In this document: positions 44,653 to 56,283 of the stretch, in pieces | Layout of the letters: each line of letters opens with the position of its first letter | How positions within the stretch are numbered: position 1 is the first letter of the stretch | Assembly: GCA_030062745.1 (NCBI GenBank) | Contig: CP099851.1 | Coordinates: forward strand, 8,558,393-8,622,392 | Length of the DNA stretch: 64,000 nt | Direction: 5' to 3' | Source: Capitulum mitella | Lineage: Eukaryota > Arthropoda > Thecostraca > Pollicipedomorpha > Pollicipedidae | The notes under the pieces: model-generated | The model's database searches: none | The model's input: the letters and a program-made list of their open reading frames with translations, nothing else | Told to the model about the DNA's origin: nothing | Position numbers and translations under genes: made by a program

Positions 44653-45426
44653 TTAGCCTTCCCCGATTGGGAGGGGAGCTGTTGACAGGCCCCCTGAGGT
44701 TTTTCTGGGATTGCGGGAGAACGAACAAACACAGAGTCACGAAACTTTGTTTGCCTTTTGCTTCATCATGTTTACATCTTGTTTCAAAATTTTGACCTCA
44801 GGTCAGATCAGATGCCTGACCTAGGTCTGGTCACACAGACCTATGTCCAAAAACGTTTAGCGCCCTGTAACTTTTTCGGGAAACAAGATATCTCAATCAT
44901 ACTTTTAGGGATTAGTGATCCTGATACATGCAACAAATCTCCTATCTCAGATTTTTCGGAATTTTCCGAGTCATTGACCTAAGGTCAAGCCCATTTTTAA
45001 AACATGTCGTTTTTTCGGAGATTGGCGGAATATTTTATAACATTTTTAGTGTGGAGTGAAGCAGACATTTATTTACCGCCATTGGGCAAAGTAATCTGAG
45101 AAGTAAGATGTGTATCGGAATTTGCGGACTTTTACTTGTGCGCTGGTGCCTTTATTTCTGCATTATTAGTCACAGCCCTTGAGATTCAGGCCATTTCTCG
45201 GTCTCATGCGGTCGGCTATGAGAAAGCATATATGGGGGGTAAATTGCTTACATATTATCTAAAAGTAACAAATGAGACCAGTTTCGAGCTCTACTCGTCA
45301 CAAGCTTTCCAATGGTGTGCTTATTTTTATCGTGCGACCAACCGTTCGCGAGTTAGAGGGGGCGGCCAACAGCCCCCTCCCCAGTCGCGCATGATCGTAA
45401 CGGACCGACGGTCGTGCGCGGGTTAA
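44653..45426 (+). mobile_element. Family A transposon, copy A3 (internal deletion)
   Basis: 774 bp aligned with A1. The left TTAA has decayed (TTAGCC), and the right end GCGGGTTAA is intact. Relative to A1, the sequence jumps from GGGCAAAGTA straight to ATCTGAGAAGTAA, removing the equivalent of A1 13581 to about 14026 (about 446 bp). It is a deletion derivative of a family with no coding capacity. Confidence 0.8.
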
Positions 45427-46345
45427 GAACTTTTGTGGCGACTCGCACATGATGATAATGCATTTTACCAGCACCCGGTGGGGAGGAGTATTTTGAGAAC
45501 CCCTACGGTTTTTCCTAAATAGCTTTTTAGCCACGGGAGATAGTGCGCTAATTTTTTTTTTATAGATGAGGTTTAAACATTTACATACATATTTTCGCAA
45601 TTTTTTATGCAACTGGCCGTGACTTACGGCCTTTTTTCAAGGATATGTCAGTCGTCATTTAAACCAAATGAAACAATACATTTAATTTGTTTCACATTGG
45701 ATATTGCAATATTGTATAACACGTTTCTTTTTATAAATGTAGGTGCCAGTCACCTGACTTTAGTGTAGAAGAAGGGTCAGACTATCAAAGGTCAAGCTAG
45801 GTTAAACATGCACATCAAACATTAACGTCAAACGCCGCTGTTGTTTTGCATACAGGATAAGCGATACTTACGCTTGCAAGAATACTTTATTACGAGTCAC
45901 CAGGGCAAGATTATTTTGACGAACATCGTTTGATCCAATGCAAAGCTAGTTTTTAGGTCACGGTCACGCTAGTTCAGGAAAATTCTGAAATTGTAAGGGT
46001 CTAGCTCGAGTGGTTTTCGACAGGAAGCGATTCCCGTAAAACGACATGAGCGCCCTTGGCGGTAACCTTGGGAACCATGGTGGCTGCCATGTACGCGACC
46101 GGGTACGCACTATGTACAGGCCGCCATGGCCGCCCAAATACGCGACCAACCCCGACCCGAGGAGAACCGGTGTGCCAAGTTGGCACGTGTCGTCTTTCGT
46201 TTGACCTGTGATCCGACAAAAGTGTGGTGGGAATATCATGCCTCCCATTGCAAATTTCAGCTCTCATGAAATTTTCGTGGTCTGAGAGGTCACTCATTAG
46301 TCTGGACCCAAAGCTCCGTAAATTTTCCGATAGCTAAGGTAACGA
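45427..46345. other. Spacer between A3 and A4
   Basis: AT-rich. CATGGTGGCTGCCATGTACGC near 46077 contains overlapping short palindromes. No gene is recognised. Confidence 0.4.
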
Positions 46346-47565
46346 TTAACCCGCGCACGACCGTCGGTCGGTTACGATCATGCCCGACTGGGGGAGGGCA
46401 GTTGACCGCCCCCCTCTCACTTACAAACGGTTAGTCGCACGATAAAAATAAGCACGATGTTCGAAAGCTTGTGACGAGTAGAGCTCGCAACTGGTCTCAT
46501 TTTTAGTTTTAGACAATATGTAAGCAATTTACGCCCTATATATGTTTTCTCATACCCGACTGCATGAGACCAAGAAATGGCCTGAATCTCAAGGGCTGTG
46601 ACTAATAGCGCATAGGTAAAGGTACCAGCGCACGAGTAAAGGTCCGCAAATGCCGATGCACATCTAATTTCTCGGATTTGTGCAATATATACGCCGAAAT
46701 GTTGAGTTAAAGACAGGGCAATTTTCGGGCCGGCTGTCGGCGTGCGCCGCAGCCGTACGCAGTAAGAAATTAACGGGAACTAATTTTAGCGTTCCTTTAT
46801 TTTCGCCAAAAAACCTATTCATGTAATTTTTATTGATGCTAGTGGTTCCTGTGATGTGTGTTCATGTTTAAGTTTTGGAAAAATTCATTAGTTACCAATG
46901 TACAAAACTGGCGGAGCTTTATTCGTGAGAGCCTGTTTATTTCCAAAATACGCATTTTTTAAACTTTTTGAGGTTCCTGGTATTACTTACGTCTGTGCAA
47001 GCCAGTTCTGCCATTTTCTCCCCATTCTGAGTAATTCATCGGTAATTTTGGTGGTGGTACATTTTGGCTCACTACAGTTATTCGTGGCCTGACCTCAGGT
47101 CAATGGCTGGAAGTCATTGATACTTTGCCCAATGACGGTAACTAAATGTCTGCTTCACTCCACACTAAAAATGTTATGAAATATCCCCTCAATTTCCGAA
47201 AAGACGACGACATGTCTTAAAAATGGGCTTGACCTCAGGACAATGACCCGCAAAATTCCGAAAAATCTGAGATAGCAGATTTGTTGCATCTGTCAAGATC
47301 AATGATCCTTGAAAGTATTATTGTGATATCTTGTTTTGCGAAAAAAGTTACAGGGCGCTAAACTTTTTTTGACATAGGTCTGTTTGACCTGACCTAGGTC
47401 AGGCACCTGTCCTGACCTGAGGTCAAAATTTTGACGCAAAATGTAGAAATGATGAAGCAAAAGGTCCCCCTAGTTTCGTGGCTCTGTGTTTATTCGTTTT
47501 CTCGCAATCCCAGAAAAAAACCTCAGTGGGGGCTGTCAATTGCCCCCCAGTCGGGGGTGGGTTAA
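46346..47565 (-). mobile_element. Family A TTAA-flanked transposon, copy A4 (full length)
   Basis: 1,220 bp from TTAACCCGCGCACGACCGTC to GGTGGGTTAA, in reverse orientation to A3. Together A3 and A4 form an inverted pair separated by 919 bp. It retains the region deleted in A3. AGGTCA/TGACCT clusters occur at 47091-47102 and around 47388-47425. Confidence 0.82.
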
Positions 47566-49556
47566 CAGAGTGGTGCTTACGGAGTCTATTTATTTTTAGA
47601 GTTCTGGAAAATATATTGGTAAGAAAATTTTGAAATATTTTGACATGGACTTTTAGAAGTCAGTACTGTGTCCTGGGAGGTCATATGTTGACCAGAAAAT
47701 AAATAAAAAATCGGTTGTTGTTGAGTAGGTGACGTGACGTGCAACACCGTGGTTTTTACCGCGTTGTTCTATCTCTCTTTACTTAAAAGTTAGTAGGGGG
47801 TTCGTTTTAGGACCCCTGCCACCTGGCAAGGGTATAAAAATGGCCCTGCCGGGCAACGGTAAATATCGTTCATTTGTCGCCTAATGCGTGCACAGGCTTC
47901 CTCGTGCAACAACGTAAACCATTTCCTAAACATCTGCCGGTCTCCAAACCGATATCGGTTTTGACCAAAAGTCATGAAGGTATTCATTCGTGTCTGGCCT
48001 ATCTGGCACATGCAGACATGATCCATTTTCGCCACAGAAGTATATGCTGTTTTAATTTAACAGACAGAAAACTCGTGTAGCGGTGTTTCCATATTCTGGA
48101 GCGGCCTTGGGCCGCCGTATCTGCACCGCTTATGGAATCACGTTTTTCAGATCATCAAGGCGAATCAGCAGGTTTTAACGGTGCATCTGACAGCAGAAAG
48201 CACGGAAGGTTGTTTAGGTAACGGACATTTGGGCTTCAGCTTTAAAGTATAACTTAACTTCCGTTATGTAGGAAGCTGAAGGAAACGTTTTCACCACAAG
48301 AATGTCGTTAGATCATCCTGATGGGTGTGACACAGCCCTCAGCATGCACAACAGTGCATCTTCCAAGGGTGGATTGCTTGTTTTTTTTCCTGGGAAATGC
48401 TATCCCCTGCTGAACCTCTCTGGTTGAGAATGCTGAAATATGCCAAACGATGTGTTAAATATCATCCCACAGCATGACTTCTGTGCCAGCATGAAAAAGA
48501 TATTTGGTGTTTCATTAGGTGATCGACAGCTGCGAAAAGCCGGTGTCATCACTGTACAGGGGACCAGGCGAAGTGATATTTAATGCAAGTTTCATTACAA
48601 TGAACAGCACCCTTTGCGTTGATAACTTTTTTTCTCCATATTTTTGGTATGTCGGATGGTCTTTTACTCAGCATGTGTTTCTCCTATCATCACAATGTAA
48701 ATTATATGTAGTAAAAATGGACTTTTCATCGTATTACTTGTTATTATGCCTCAACCTCTCGTCTTACACATAAGTGATTTTCAAGAATGACGATTCCGGG
48801 TTTCAGATAAGTACAGTAATCTGTTAGGCATTTCCTGTAATTTAATACACACATTTTCTGCAATGCCGACACAGTGTTTGTAGGTTCCCTGGCGCACTCG
48901 GACGCATACACATCCTTTGCAGACTCCCTCACCTCCGTCCATCTTGTTACAGCAGAACTGTGGCTCTTACATTGACCTGTTGGGGTCGTAATGTCGGATG
49001 TTTATGACCTTGGGAGCAGTCAGAAGACGTTTGCGTGCACTTTGTCCGAGATTCCTGATGTTGTTTACTATTGTTTGTTTTGTTAGTGGCCTAACATGGT
49101 GCGTCTAAATGAGTCTGAGTGGGTCGCTGTTTTATAGCTGCGTGGTGAGGCGCCGGATAAGTGACGTGGATGTGATGCCCGCATATGCACTGCTGGGTAG
49201 GAGCGCACAGCCTATTATGTTACTTTTGTAGTGATATATGATATTTGTTTGTTGTAGTGTTGCCGGGCCCTGGGACATGTTTTTTTAGATATAGTGAAGT
49301 TGTGGTAGGACGTTTTTAGAGGGTGTTGAGCCTGAATTTCTCAGCTGGTGATGTCGTTGTTCTTATACACAACCTTCGTCAGGGTTGTGTTTTTTTGGCT
49401 GCCTGGTGGCCTGGGTAGGAGAAATCCTTACCAAGCACACCAAAAAAAAAGATCACCCCATGTGTCGAAAATACAAAGAAAATAGTATCAACGAAAAAGA
49501 CGCTGTTTTTTTTAAGAGCCTTTGATCACCAGTAACTTGCTTGCGAAGTTTTCCTC
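47566..49556. other. No recognised gene
   Basis: AT-leaning. T-tracts near 48382 and an A9 tract near 49442. Short frames only. Confidence 0.4.
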
Positions 49557-49580
49557 CATGTATGTATATATGTATATACG

Positions 49581-49629
<49 letters not shown>
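49557..49629. repeat. (TA)n microsatellite
   Basis: About 34 TA-type units with TG/CG interruptions in the first 30 bases. Confidence 0.97.
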
Positions 49630-49631
<2 letters not shown>

Positions 49632-49911
49632 GTGTGTGCACTTTTTGGAAGCGCGCTGTCGTGTCTCTTTTTTTTAGTATATGGGTATTTGGTCCCGACT
49701 GACTCTCAGAATCTCGAATAATGAATACTGCAAACGTTGTAAGCAACATGGTTCAGACCTACCAAGTCTATTTATGACGAGTCGATCAGGGTGTAGCATT
49801 CCCTTCAACATGAAATCGGATCAGAAAAGTTTTATATGTCTCCTCTCGCTCCCGACGGCGACACCTGCGGACCTGGAGACGATCAAGTGCCGGCTGTTTC
49901 CACGGCTGACA

Positions 49912-50195
49912 ATGTCGGAGGCGTCGTTCGACGGCCGTCCCGGCGGCGACTACGCCACGCCGTCTTCCCCAGGGGGCGCTGTCGGCGCCGAGTCGACGTC
50001 GACGAAGGCTCCTGACTGTCCGTGCCGACGCCCATACCGATATCGACCCTATGCCGCGTGGGGGGCGGCCATGGAGGGTGTCGCTTACGACGGGCTGAGG
50101 CCGAAGTTCATTGGCTGTGTGTATATACGTCGGCCACCACGCGAACAACGCCATTGGGGGGAGGGACAGCGGGGACGGCAGGCCTGTGGGCGGCC
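49912..50195 (+). CDS. Candidate first coding exon ending at GTGAGT
   Basis: ATG in good context (TGACAATGTCGG) opens MSEASFDGRPGGDYATPSSP..., with strong G/C at third codon positions, a Cys/Arg/Tyr-rich patch (CPCRRPYRYRPY), and then WGAAMEGVAYDGLRPKFIG. After 94 codons it meets GGCC|GTGAGT at 50195/50196, a strong donor. The TGA that would end the frame is inside that donor. The frame is also open upstream of the ATG (from 49681). No family recognised. The reverse strand is also open, as expected in GC-rich DNA. Confidence 0.33.
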
Positions 50196-50315
50196 GTGAG
50201 TTGGCCGGTGCGGTACGGCCGCCGTCGCTCTGAAGGGTCTACTGTCAGCCGTCTGTCGACGATAGTACATAGCGTCAGGCAGGCCACCGTCCTCCGTGAC
50301 GGCTGTGACCAGTGG

Positions 50316-50455
50316 CGTCCGTGATGGACGGACTTTGTGACGGACCGTGTCTGCGGCGGACGGGCTTTGTGGCGGACGAGGCTCCGTGGCGGACGAGCTC
50401 TGTGACGGTCGGAGTCGGTGGTGGACGAGGTCTGTGACGGACGGGGCGTTCGGCG
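50316..50455. repeat. Degenerate GC-rich tandem repeat, GTGGCGGACG-type
   Basis: Words TGTGACGGAC, TGTGGCGGAC, CGTGGCGGACGA, TGGTGGACGA and TGTGACGGACGG recur every 15-25 bases. Confidence 0.75.
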
Positions 50456-51494
50456 AAGGCGGAGCGAGGCTTCGTTTGTTCAGGACAAACGCCAGCTGTC
50501 GCCTGCTGTTTCCGACAATTCGCGCTCTGTCCGGGCACGAACGGCACCTCTGGCAGCTGCCAGTCGCGTTCAACCAATGGCCCGATCAAAAATGTGAGTA
50601 CAAGGGCGCATATGCTCTGGTGATTTCCACATCCGTGACTTATGCGTTCTATTGTTTATTAGTAAGCAGGAATGTGTGCATATGTAACCAAACAGCTTAA
50701 ACAAGTATTCGTGTTTCGACAGTGCATGTGGTAGTCTAAGTCTTGCTGTACCGTCGTGCGAGGCACTTAACTGGTCGCGTGCATCCGAAATTGAATGCAA
50801 ATTGCCATTGCACTTAGCTCCGACTTGGGGTGGACTGCGGTCGAGTATTCTAGCAAGAGACGAGTGGGTAATCTTCATAACGCCTGAAATCAAATCCGCG
50901 ACGTTCGTTTGCCTTTAGAAGGCTAGGATTACGGCGTCAGTACCAGCGAAATGTTTTTTGAAACTAACCAGTAAAGCCCACGCGGTTTTGAAGCCGATTC
51001 TTCCGGTGTAGCGTTATGCGCTAATGATGGATGTATCACAGTCACTAGTTTGGGGACAGCTATATCCACTGTCCTCACCAGTGGCACCGCCAGGCAGCCG
51101 GTACCTGGACGTCCCGCGGGAGAGTCCCGTGGTCTGCCTGTCACACAGAAACTGACGCATGTCCAAATGGTGTTGACTCAGCTTCACCCAGGTCCGCCCA
51201 TTCTCCACCTTCAGAATCTAAGGTCACCGAGTTCCTGCCACCCTGCATCGTTTAGGCGGTGTAGAAATCGCGTCAGATGCGATCGGACGCGAGTCGCAAA
51301 CACGTCTGATGGCCGTCATAGTAGTGACGACAAACATCAGAGTAAGGCATCCGGCTGCGCCTCGTACTGAGCCGCAGGAGCCGCAGGGCTACGCCTCATA
51401 GCGAATAGCTTTCGTCCCCCGCCTCCTTTTCTCCCTGCCCGTGGTGCTCGGGTACCCTTGACGTTGATTGGAGCCCTCCACTGTGCGTTCCCTA
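50456..51494. other. No recognised gene
   Basis: GC-rich at first, then mixed. There are short frames on both strands without domains. Confidence 0.4.
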
Positions 51495-51650
51495 GCCCAG
51501 GGAGTCGGATTCACCTGGCCCCTCACCTGCAGGAACCAGGATTCACCTGGTCTTCCTCACCCAGGGAGCCGGATTTACCTTGTTTGCCCTACTCAGGGGT
51601 CCGGATCCATGTGGCCTCCGTGACCGTAAGGCCTGGATTCACTTGACCTT
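51495..51650. repeat. Degenerate tandem repeat, about 32 bp, five units
   Basis: Each unit carries a variant of GGAGCCGGATTCACCTGG followed by a CT-rich spacer. Units start near 51499, 51530, 51562, 51594 and 51628. Confidence 0.75.
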
Positions 51651-51954
51651 GACCGGGGAATTTCCTGCCGTGCCCCGTGACACCCCCCGGCCCTAGCCGG
51701 CTGTGTGGACTATGAACAATAACAGACTCGCTCCCCACCGTGGACGGCGTGTAGTATTGAGCGTCTCTGGGGCGCAGCTATTACGGTGTGCACCGTGCAG
51801 CCGGACGCCCGGCCCTTTAGCTGCCAATGGTGCCGTCGGCGGATTTCACGAGGTATCTTTGAATAGGCTAGGACTACGACGCAGTTTCTATGGAATGAGC
51901 CAGACGCCGTCGATGGACTCAGGCCTTAGTAACAACGGTCACAAGCAGTGTTTC

Positions 51955-52145
51955 GTTTAGGACGGTGCTACAACAGTTCAGGAGCACGTGACGGCACAAA
52001 GTTTTGATCGTCATGTTTTCTTCTTTTTTTTGTCTGCTTGTCTGTCACAAGGTCTGGTTTAGGACGGTGCTACAACAGTTCAGGGGCATATGACGGCACA
52101 AAGTTTTGATCGTCATGCTTTTTTTGTATGTTGGCCTGTCGCAAA
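51955..52145. repeat. Tandem duplication of 102 bp
   Basis: GTTTAGGACGGTGCTACAAC starts at 51955 and 52057, and the following ~60 bases (CAGG.GCA..TGACGGCACAAAG, TTTTGATCGTCATG) are almost identical. The T-rich tails have drifted. Confidence 0.93.
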
Positions 52146-52164
52146 TCCTTGAAAGCTCTTACGA

Positions 52165-52677
52165 TCAATAGCATGTCATTTGTAATGACCTGGAATCATT
52201 CGCAAAACACTGCCGCCTTTCGGAATTATTTTGCTGTGATGCAGACATACACTCATCTGCTAGGCAGCTGTTGCGGCCTAGCAGAGGAGATGGTAACGGA
52301 GGTGGTGGTCGAGGTAAGGAAGATGTTAAAGTCATTAAGTCTGCTGGCAGCTTCTCAGAATTAATGAAAAAGCATTCAATGCATAAGTCATCAAGTGGTG
52401 TTTCTTCTCTGGTCGTCCGTATTGTTATTGTTGTAGAAATCATCTGTCGTACATGAACATCACATTTCCATGAATGGCTGGTTTTAACGTTACTGAACGT
52501 AACGACTTCCGTAATCCGCGCAAAACAAAACGATGCATTGCTGATTTTGATGCGTTTTCCACTAGATAACACTGCTAATGAAAGAAAGCTGAATAAATAA
52601 CTCCTCCAATATTTAGCAGCGTTGCCTTGATCCCGCCAACGTCTGTAGATATTGCGCAGTTGTGTAGGCGCCAACAT
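52165..52677 (-). CDS. Unrecognised 170-codon ORF
   Basis: Minus-strand ATG at 52677 opens MLAPTQLRNIYRRWRDQGNA, followed by a hydrophobic stretch SYLFSFLSLAVLSS (residues about 29-42), a middle Thr-rich part (STTITIRTTREET) and a Pro-rich run (PRPPPPLPSPLL). It is one of the longest ATG frames here. The plus strand is partly open too. No family is recognised and no poly(A) signal was noted. It may be a remnant of an unknown mobile element. Confidence 0.22.
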   Translation of the reverse strand: MLAPTQLRNIYRRWRDQGNAAKYWRSYLFSFLSLAVLSSGKRIKISNASFCFARITEVVTFSNVKTSHSWKCDVHVRQMISTTITIRTTREETPLDDLCIECFFINSEKLPADLMTLTSSLPRPPPPLPSPLLGRNSCLADECMSASQQNNSERRQCFANDSRSLQMTCY

Positions 52678-52689
52678 AACAGCCACCTG

Positions 52690-53322
52690 GTGTTATGTTA
52701 TGACCATTAATTAAATCTTCCAGGACACGCTAAGACTGGGGTTCTCTCCACGTTTGCTTTTTCAGAATAAACGCAACCTATTTTGGGGGGTTTCGTTGGG
52801 AATTAACAACCCAGTCATGAAAATCTTTCCACTTTTGTTCTTGTCTTGCTTTGGACATGACTATGATGGTAGACATAATGTTTATTTATTTTTTATGATG
52901 ATATTGCCGTTTGCCAAACAAAACTTGCAAAAAAACTTCACTTTTTTAAGTGGCGATGCTGAATTTTTACTCTATAGAGAGGGCATAATTTAGAGGAAGA
53001 CCTTGTGTCCTCCATCAGTCTGGCGCTGTGTGCGTTGTCCTATCGTCAATCGCAATCGTATCGTTGCCGAAAAAATCATCAGTAATTAAACGATGTTCGC
53101 GTAAGCCATTCCTGATTCAGTGAGTGTCACATGTCCTTCCCAGTTAGCTGTTTGGGAACAACGTCTGTTCCCATCAAATAACCTTTGGCTCCGTAAAAAA
53201 CAAACAATTTCATTAGTCCAAGCAACGCGTGTTACTCATTGCATTTGACCCAACTTGTCAGCAGAAATAACACTGACTGGCGAAGCATGACCTTTTATCG
53301 GACCGTTTGATGGTTCACTGTA
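52690..53322. other. No recognised gene
   Basis: AT-rich. An open frame at 52754-52993 lacks support. Confidence 0.4.
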
Positions 53323-53520
53323 GCCGTGCTGCAGACCCTCTGACAGGTCTGTGGCTTTGTCTCAGCCTCGCTGACGAGCCTGTTGCCGTGTTTTAGACCT
53401 TCTGATGGCTCAGTAAGGCCGTGCTGCGGACTCTGACGGGTCTGCGATCGTGGTTCAGATGCTCTGACGGGTCTGTGATCGTGTTGCAGATTCTGACGGG
53501 TCTGTGATCGTGTTTCAGAC
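53323..53520. repeat. Degenerate tandem repeat, about 35 bp, five to six units
   Basis: Variants of TGACGGGTCTGTGATCGTG followed by TTGCAGATTC or GTTTCAGAC recur. The right half (53425-53520) is best conserved. It explains the minus-strand SETRSQTRQNLQHD-type frame. Confidence 0.8.
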
Positions 53521-54644
53521 AGTCGCACCTGTCCAGTTCGACCTCGGTACCCGCTGGCCTGATGAACAGCGGGGACCCGATGGCCGTCGAGACCGATGAA
53601 TCAGACTCCGGCGCGCTCATTCCACGTCGGCTCCGACGGTAAGCATACAGGCGGCGACGTCGTCGATGACGTCGCCATTCAAAAACTGTGATGCTGTGCC
53701 GCTACTTCGGTGGACATGTACTTCAGCAAACTCACAGGAGCGACGAGGCTTGGGTGGCCAACGCGCTCGGCTACGAGCTAGCGGGTTTCAGCAGCCTGTG
53801 GCCGGGCCGAAACGTCACGGGTTCAAAACTGGCCAGGAGATACATTTTTCGCTTTGATTTCGATGTGCGCGAGATGCCACGAGGCGGTCATTGTGATGGT
53901 TTTCGGGGTCGGCGAATGATCAGAGAATAGCCAGCGGAGTGGTCCGCCAGGTGGAGGGCAGAAGCGCGTTTCTTGCTCAGATTAACTGTTTGCCGTCATT
54001 CTTCCGTCGGTCGAAGACGACCAGCTCTGCTCGGTGATGCGGCGAGACTGTAAGACCCGGCTCGTCAGTCATTTCATGTTTGTGTCATGGCGAAATCTGG
54101 CAAAGTGGGGGCTTCAGTTCTGTCCCCGCCGTGGAACCTTGAAGTGCGTTAGCTTTTTGTATTTTTTCTAATAAATTTGATCCGAGCGGTTTGATGGGGT
54201 GACTTGAGGGATCGGAGCCCAAGCTAAGCAGAGCCTGGTTCATAGATTTCGACCCCTACATAGCCAACCGTGCTATAACCGGTAACAGGTAACGGTAACG
54301 GGCGATTTTGTGGTGAAAGTTTAGCATGCCTCTGAGGGTGCGTACGACCGTGCGGTGATCGGCGTGACCCCATGTTGGCCAGTTGCCAACAGACCATCTG
54401 ACATTTTGCATTGTAAAAGCACCGACAATAAAGCGGAGAAGCAAAATTAGTCGTGAATAACAAAGCATGGCTGCCTTCATGACGTCATTAAGACGTGACC
54501 TAAGATGACCTGGTTTCCAAATTGTTGTCACTTGTGTGCACCAGTAATGTACGAAAGAGTGCTGAATGAGTTCTTTTTTTCTTTTGAAAGATGTGTAAGA
54601 AATGCGCCACGGGAGGCTAAATATTCTCCTCGCCTAGTCCGTGG
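53521..54644. other. No recognised gene
   Basis: A plus-strand frame at 53688-53930 starts with ATG (MMLCRYFGGHVLQQTHR...) but is unrecognised and shadowed by another frame. There is a CRE palindrome at 54480-54487. Confidence 0.35.
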
Positions 54645-55500
54645 CTGGTTAAAGATGCAGCGAGTATCTGCGCCCCAGCGCCGCGTCTGACGGTGCAGCG
54701 CGCAGGCGAAATTGATGAGCACTAGTTTTGGCGTTCCTGTATTTTGGCGAAATAGGCCTTACCAATGTTTGTCTCGTGATGCTAGTGGTTCATGTTATCG
54801 TTTGTCAAGTTTGATTAATGAAAAGATTCAGGACTTGTGTACGCCACTGGTGGTTCTTTACTGGCATAAACCCAGTGATTTGCAAACTGTGCATTTTTGG
54901 AGGGAACTTTTGAACTTAATAGCATCCTTTGCAAATTTGAAAACCAGTTCTGCCATTTTCTATCTGTTTGGATTCATTAATGTATCGCCGATTTTGAGGG
55001 CGGTGGATTTTCGCTCAAACCAGTTACTGATGACCTGATCTCAGGTCGGTCGGTCAGATCTCTGGTCGGAGGTCAGTAGTACTTGGCCAGATGACGATCA
55101 TTGAAAGTTTCCGTCAACTCATGCCCAAAACATCCGAAAAAATCGTCAGTACCAGACGAAAGGGATGATGTGTCGAAAAAGGGCCTTACCTTGGGTCAGT
55201 CACCCAAAACTTTCCGAAAAAATATGAGATAGAACATGCCTTGCACCTGTCAAGATCCCAAGGCCCAGGACGTTTTGCTTTGATTTCTTGGTTTTTTTAA
55301 GTTACAGAAGGTTGGACTTCTTTGGGACATAGGCCCATTTGATTTGACCTACTTCAGAGACCTGACCAGACCTGAGGTCAAAGCTTGGACAAAGGGTGTA
55401 AGAAGGATCACGTAAAAGATACACAAAGTTTCGCAGTGCTGTGTTTGCCACTCTCGTAATCTTTGAAAAACCTCGGAGGGGGCAGCTGTCAGCAACCTAT
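54645..55500 (-). mobile_element. Family A transposon, copy A5 (truncated, diverged)
   Basis: This aligns with A4 from about its position 46690 onward: TTTTGGCGTTCCTGTATTTT at 54726, then GATGCTAGTGGTTC, CAGTTCTGCCATTTTCT, TGACCTGATCTCAGGTC. It stops near GGAGGGGGCAGCTGTCA. About 350 bp of the long end and the terminal TTAA are gone. It is more diverged than A1-A4, so it is the oldest copy. Confidence 0.7.
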
Positions 55501-55979
55501 GGGTGATTCCATTGTAATGCGATAAACCGATGGGAAGTCTGTTCTTTGGCGTAAATCCTCGTGTGCTGGTAAATATTTAAATAGTTGAAGAGCATTTCAC
55601 ATTGATTTTCAGAGCGCTGATTAAACTTGCAGCATTGCGAGACGACCGTACTGCAGCGTGGTTTGCGTGTGGGCGTCGCCGACCGCGACGACGCGTGGGA
55701 GGCGGCATCATCGCGCCGTAGGTCGCCGAGGGATCCCGGGGTTCCCTTGATCCTTGCTTAGCAGATGGACGAACGAACTGGACCCGCCGTTCTCATCATC
55801 CGCTTCGAAACATCACGATGACGCCATCAAAAGAACCTGTCTCAAAGCTGATCGTCGGTTTCCCCTCAAAGCGTATTAATCCGTTAGCCGATTCATGGCA
55901 TGTGTGCTGAGCAAATGCAAAAAAGTGGTCGCTGCGATCGTGGCAAGCCAGATTTGCCATGCGGCTACCGTTAGTGCTG
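55501..55979. other. No recognised gene
   Basis: Rising GC toward the CpG island. An ATG frame begins at 55895 (126 codons, to 56275) but runs through GC-rich DNA open in several frames. Confidence 0.35.
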
Positions 55980-56283
55980 TTCGCCCGATCGACGGCAAAC
56001 TGGTTGCGGTCGGCCAAGGCCGGATAACGGATCCAGTGCCAGCACCGGCCGGCGGCGGTACCGGCGTTGAACGCCGCAGCCCAGGTGCCGGCACCGCACA
56101 CCATTGTGCCGGAGCGATCTGCAGCGGACCGGTCACCTGGGCGCGGTCTATGCGGAACGGCCACCGGCACAGGCGGCCACGGCCGCTGCGACAGGTCCGC
56201 CACGTGCGGACCGGTGGCTGCGGTCTGCGCATGCGCAGCCGCGGCGACAGCAATGCGTCATCACTGCGCCGTTGAGAAGAAGA
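55980..56283. other. CpG island, probable promoter region
   Basis: CpG- and CGG/CCG-dense stretch rising sharply from AT-rich flanks. It contains an NRF1-like palindrome near its right end and ATGCGTCATC soon after, 50 bases upstream of the small ORF at 56284. Open frames on both strands here are composition effects. Confidence 0.5.
56226..56237. promoter_or_regulatory. NRF1-like palindrome TGCGCATGCGCA
   Basis: Perfect 12-base match to the NRF1 (nuclear respiratory factor 1) motif YGCGCAYGCGCR, a hallmark of CpG-island promoters of housekeeping genes in animals. It lies 46 bases upstream of the ATG at 56284. Function is inferred. Confidence 0.55.
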
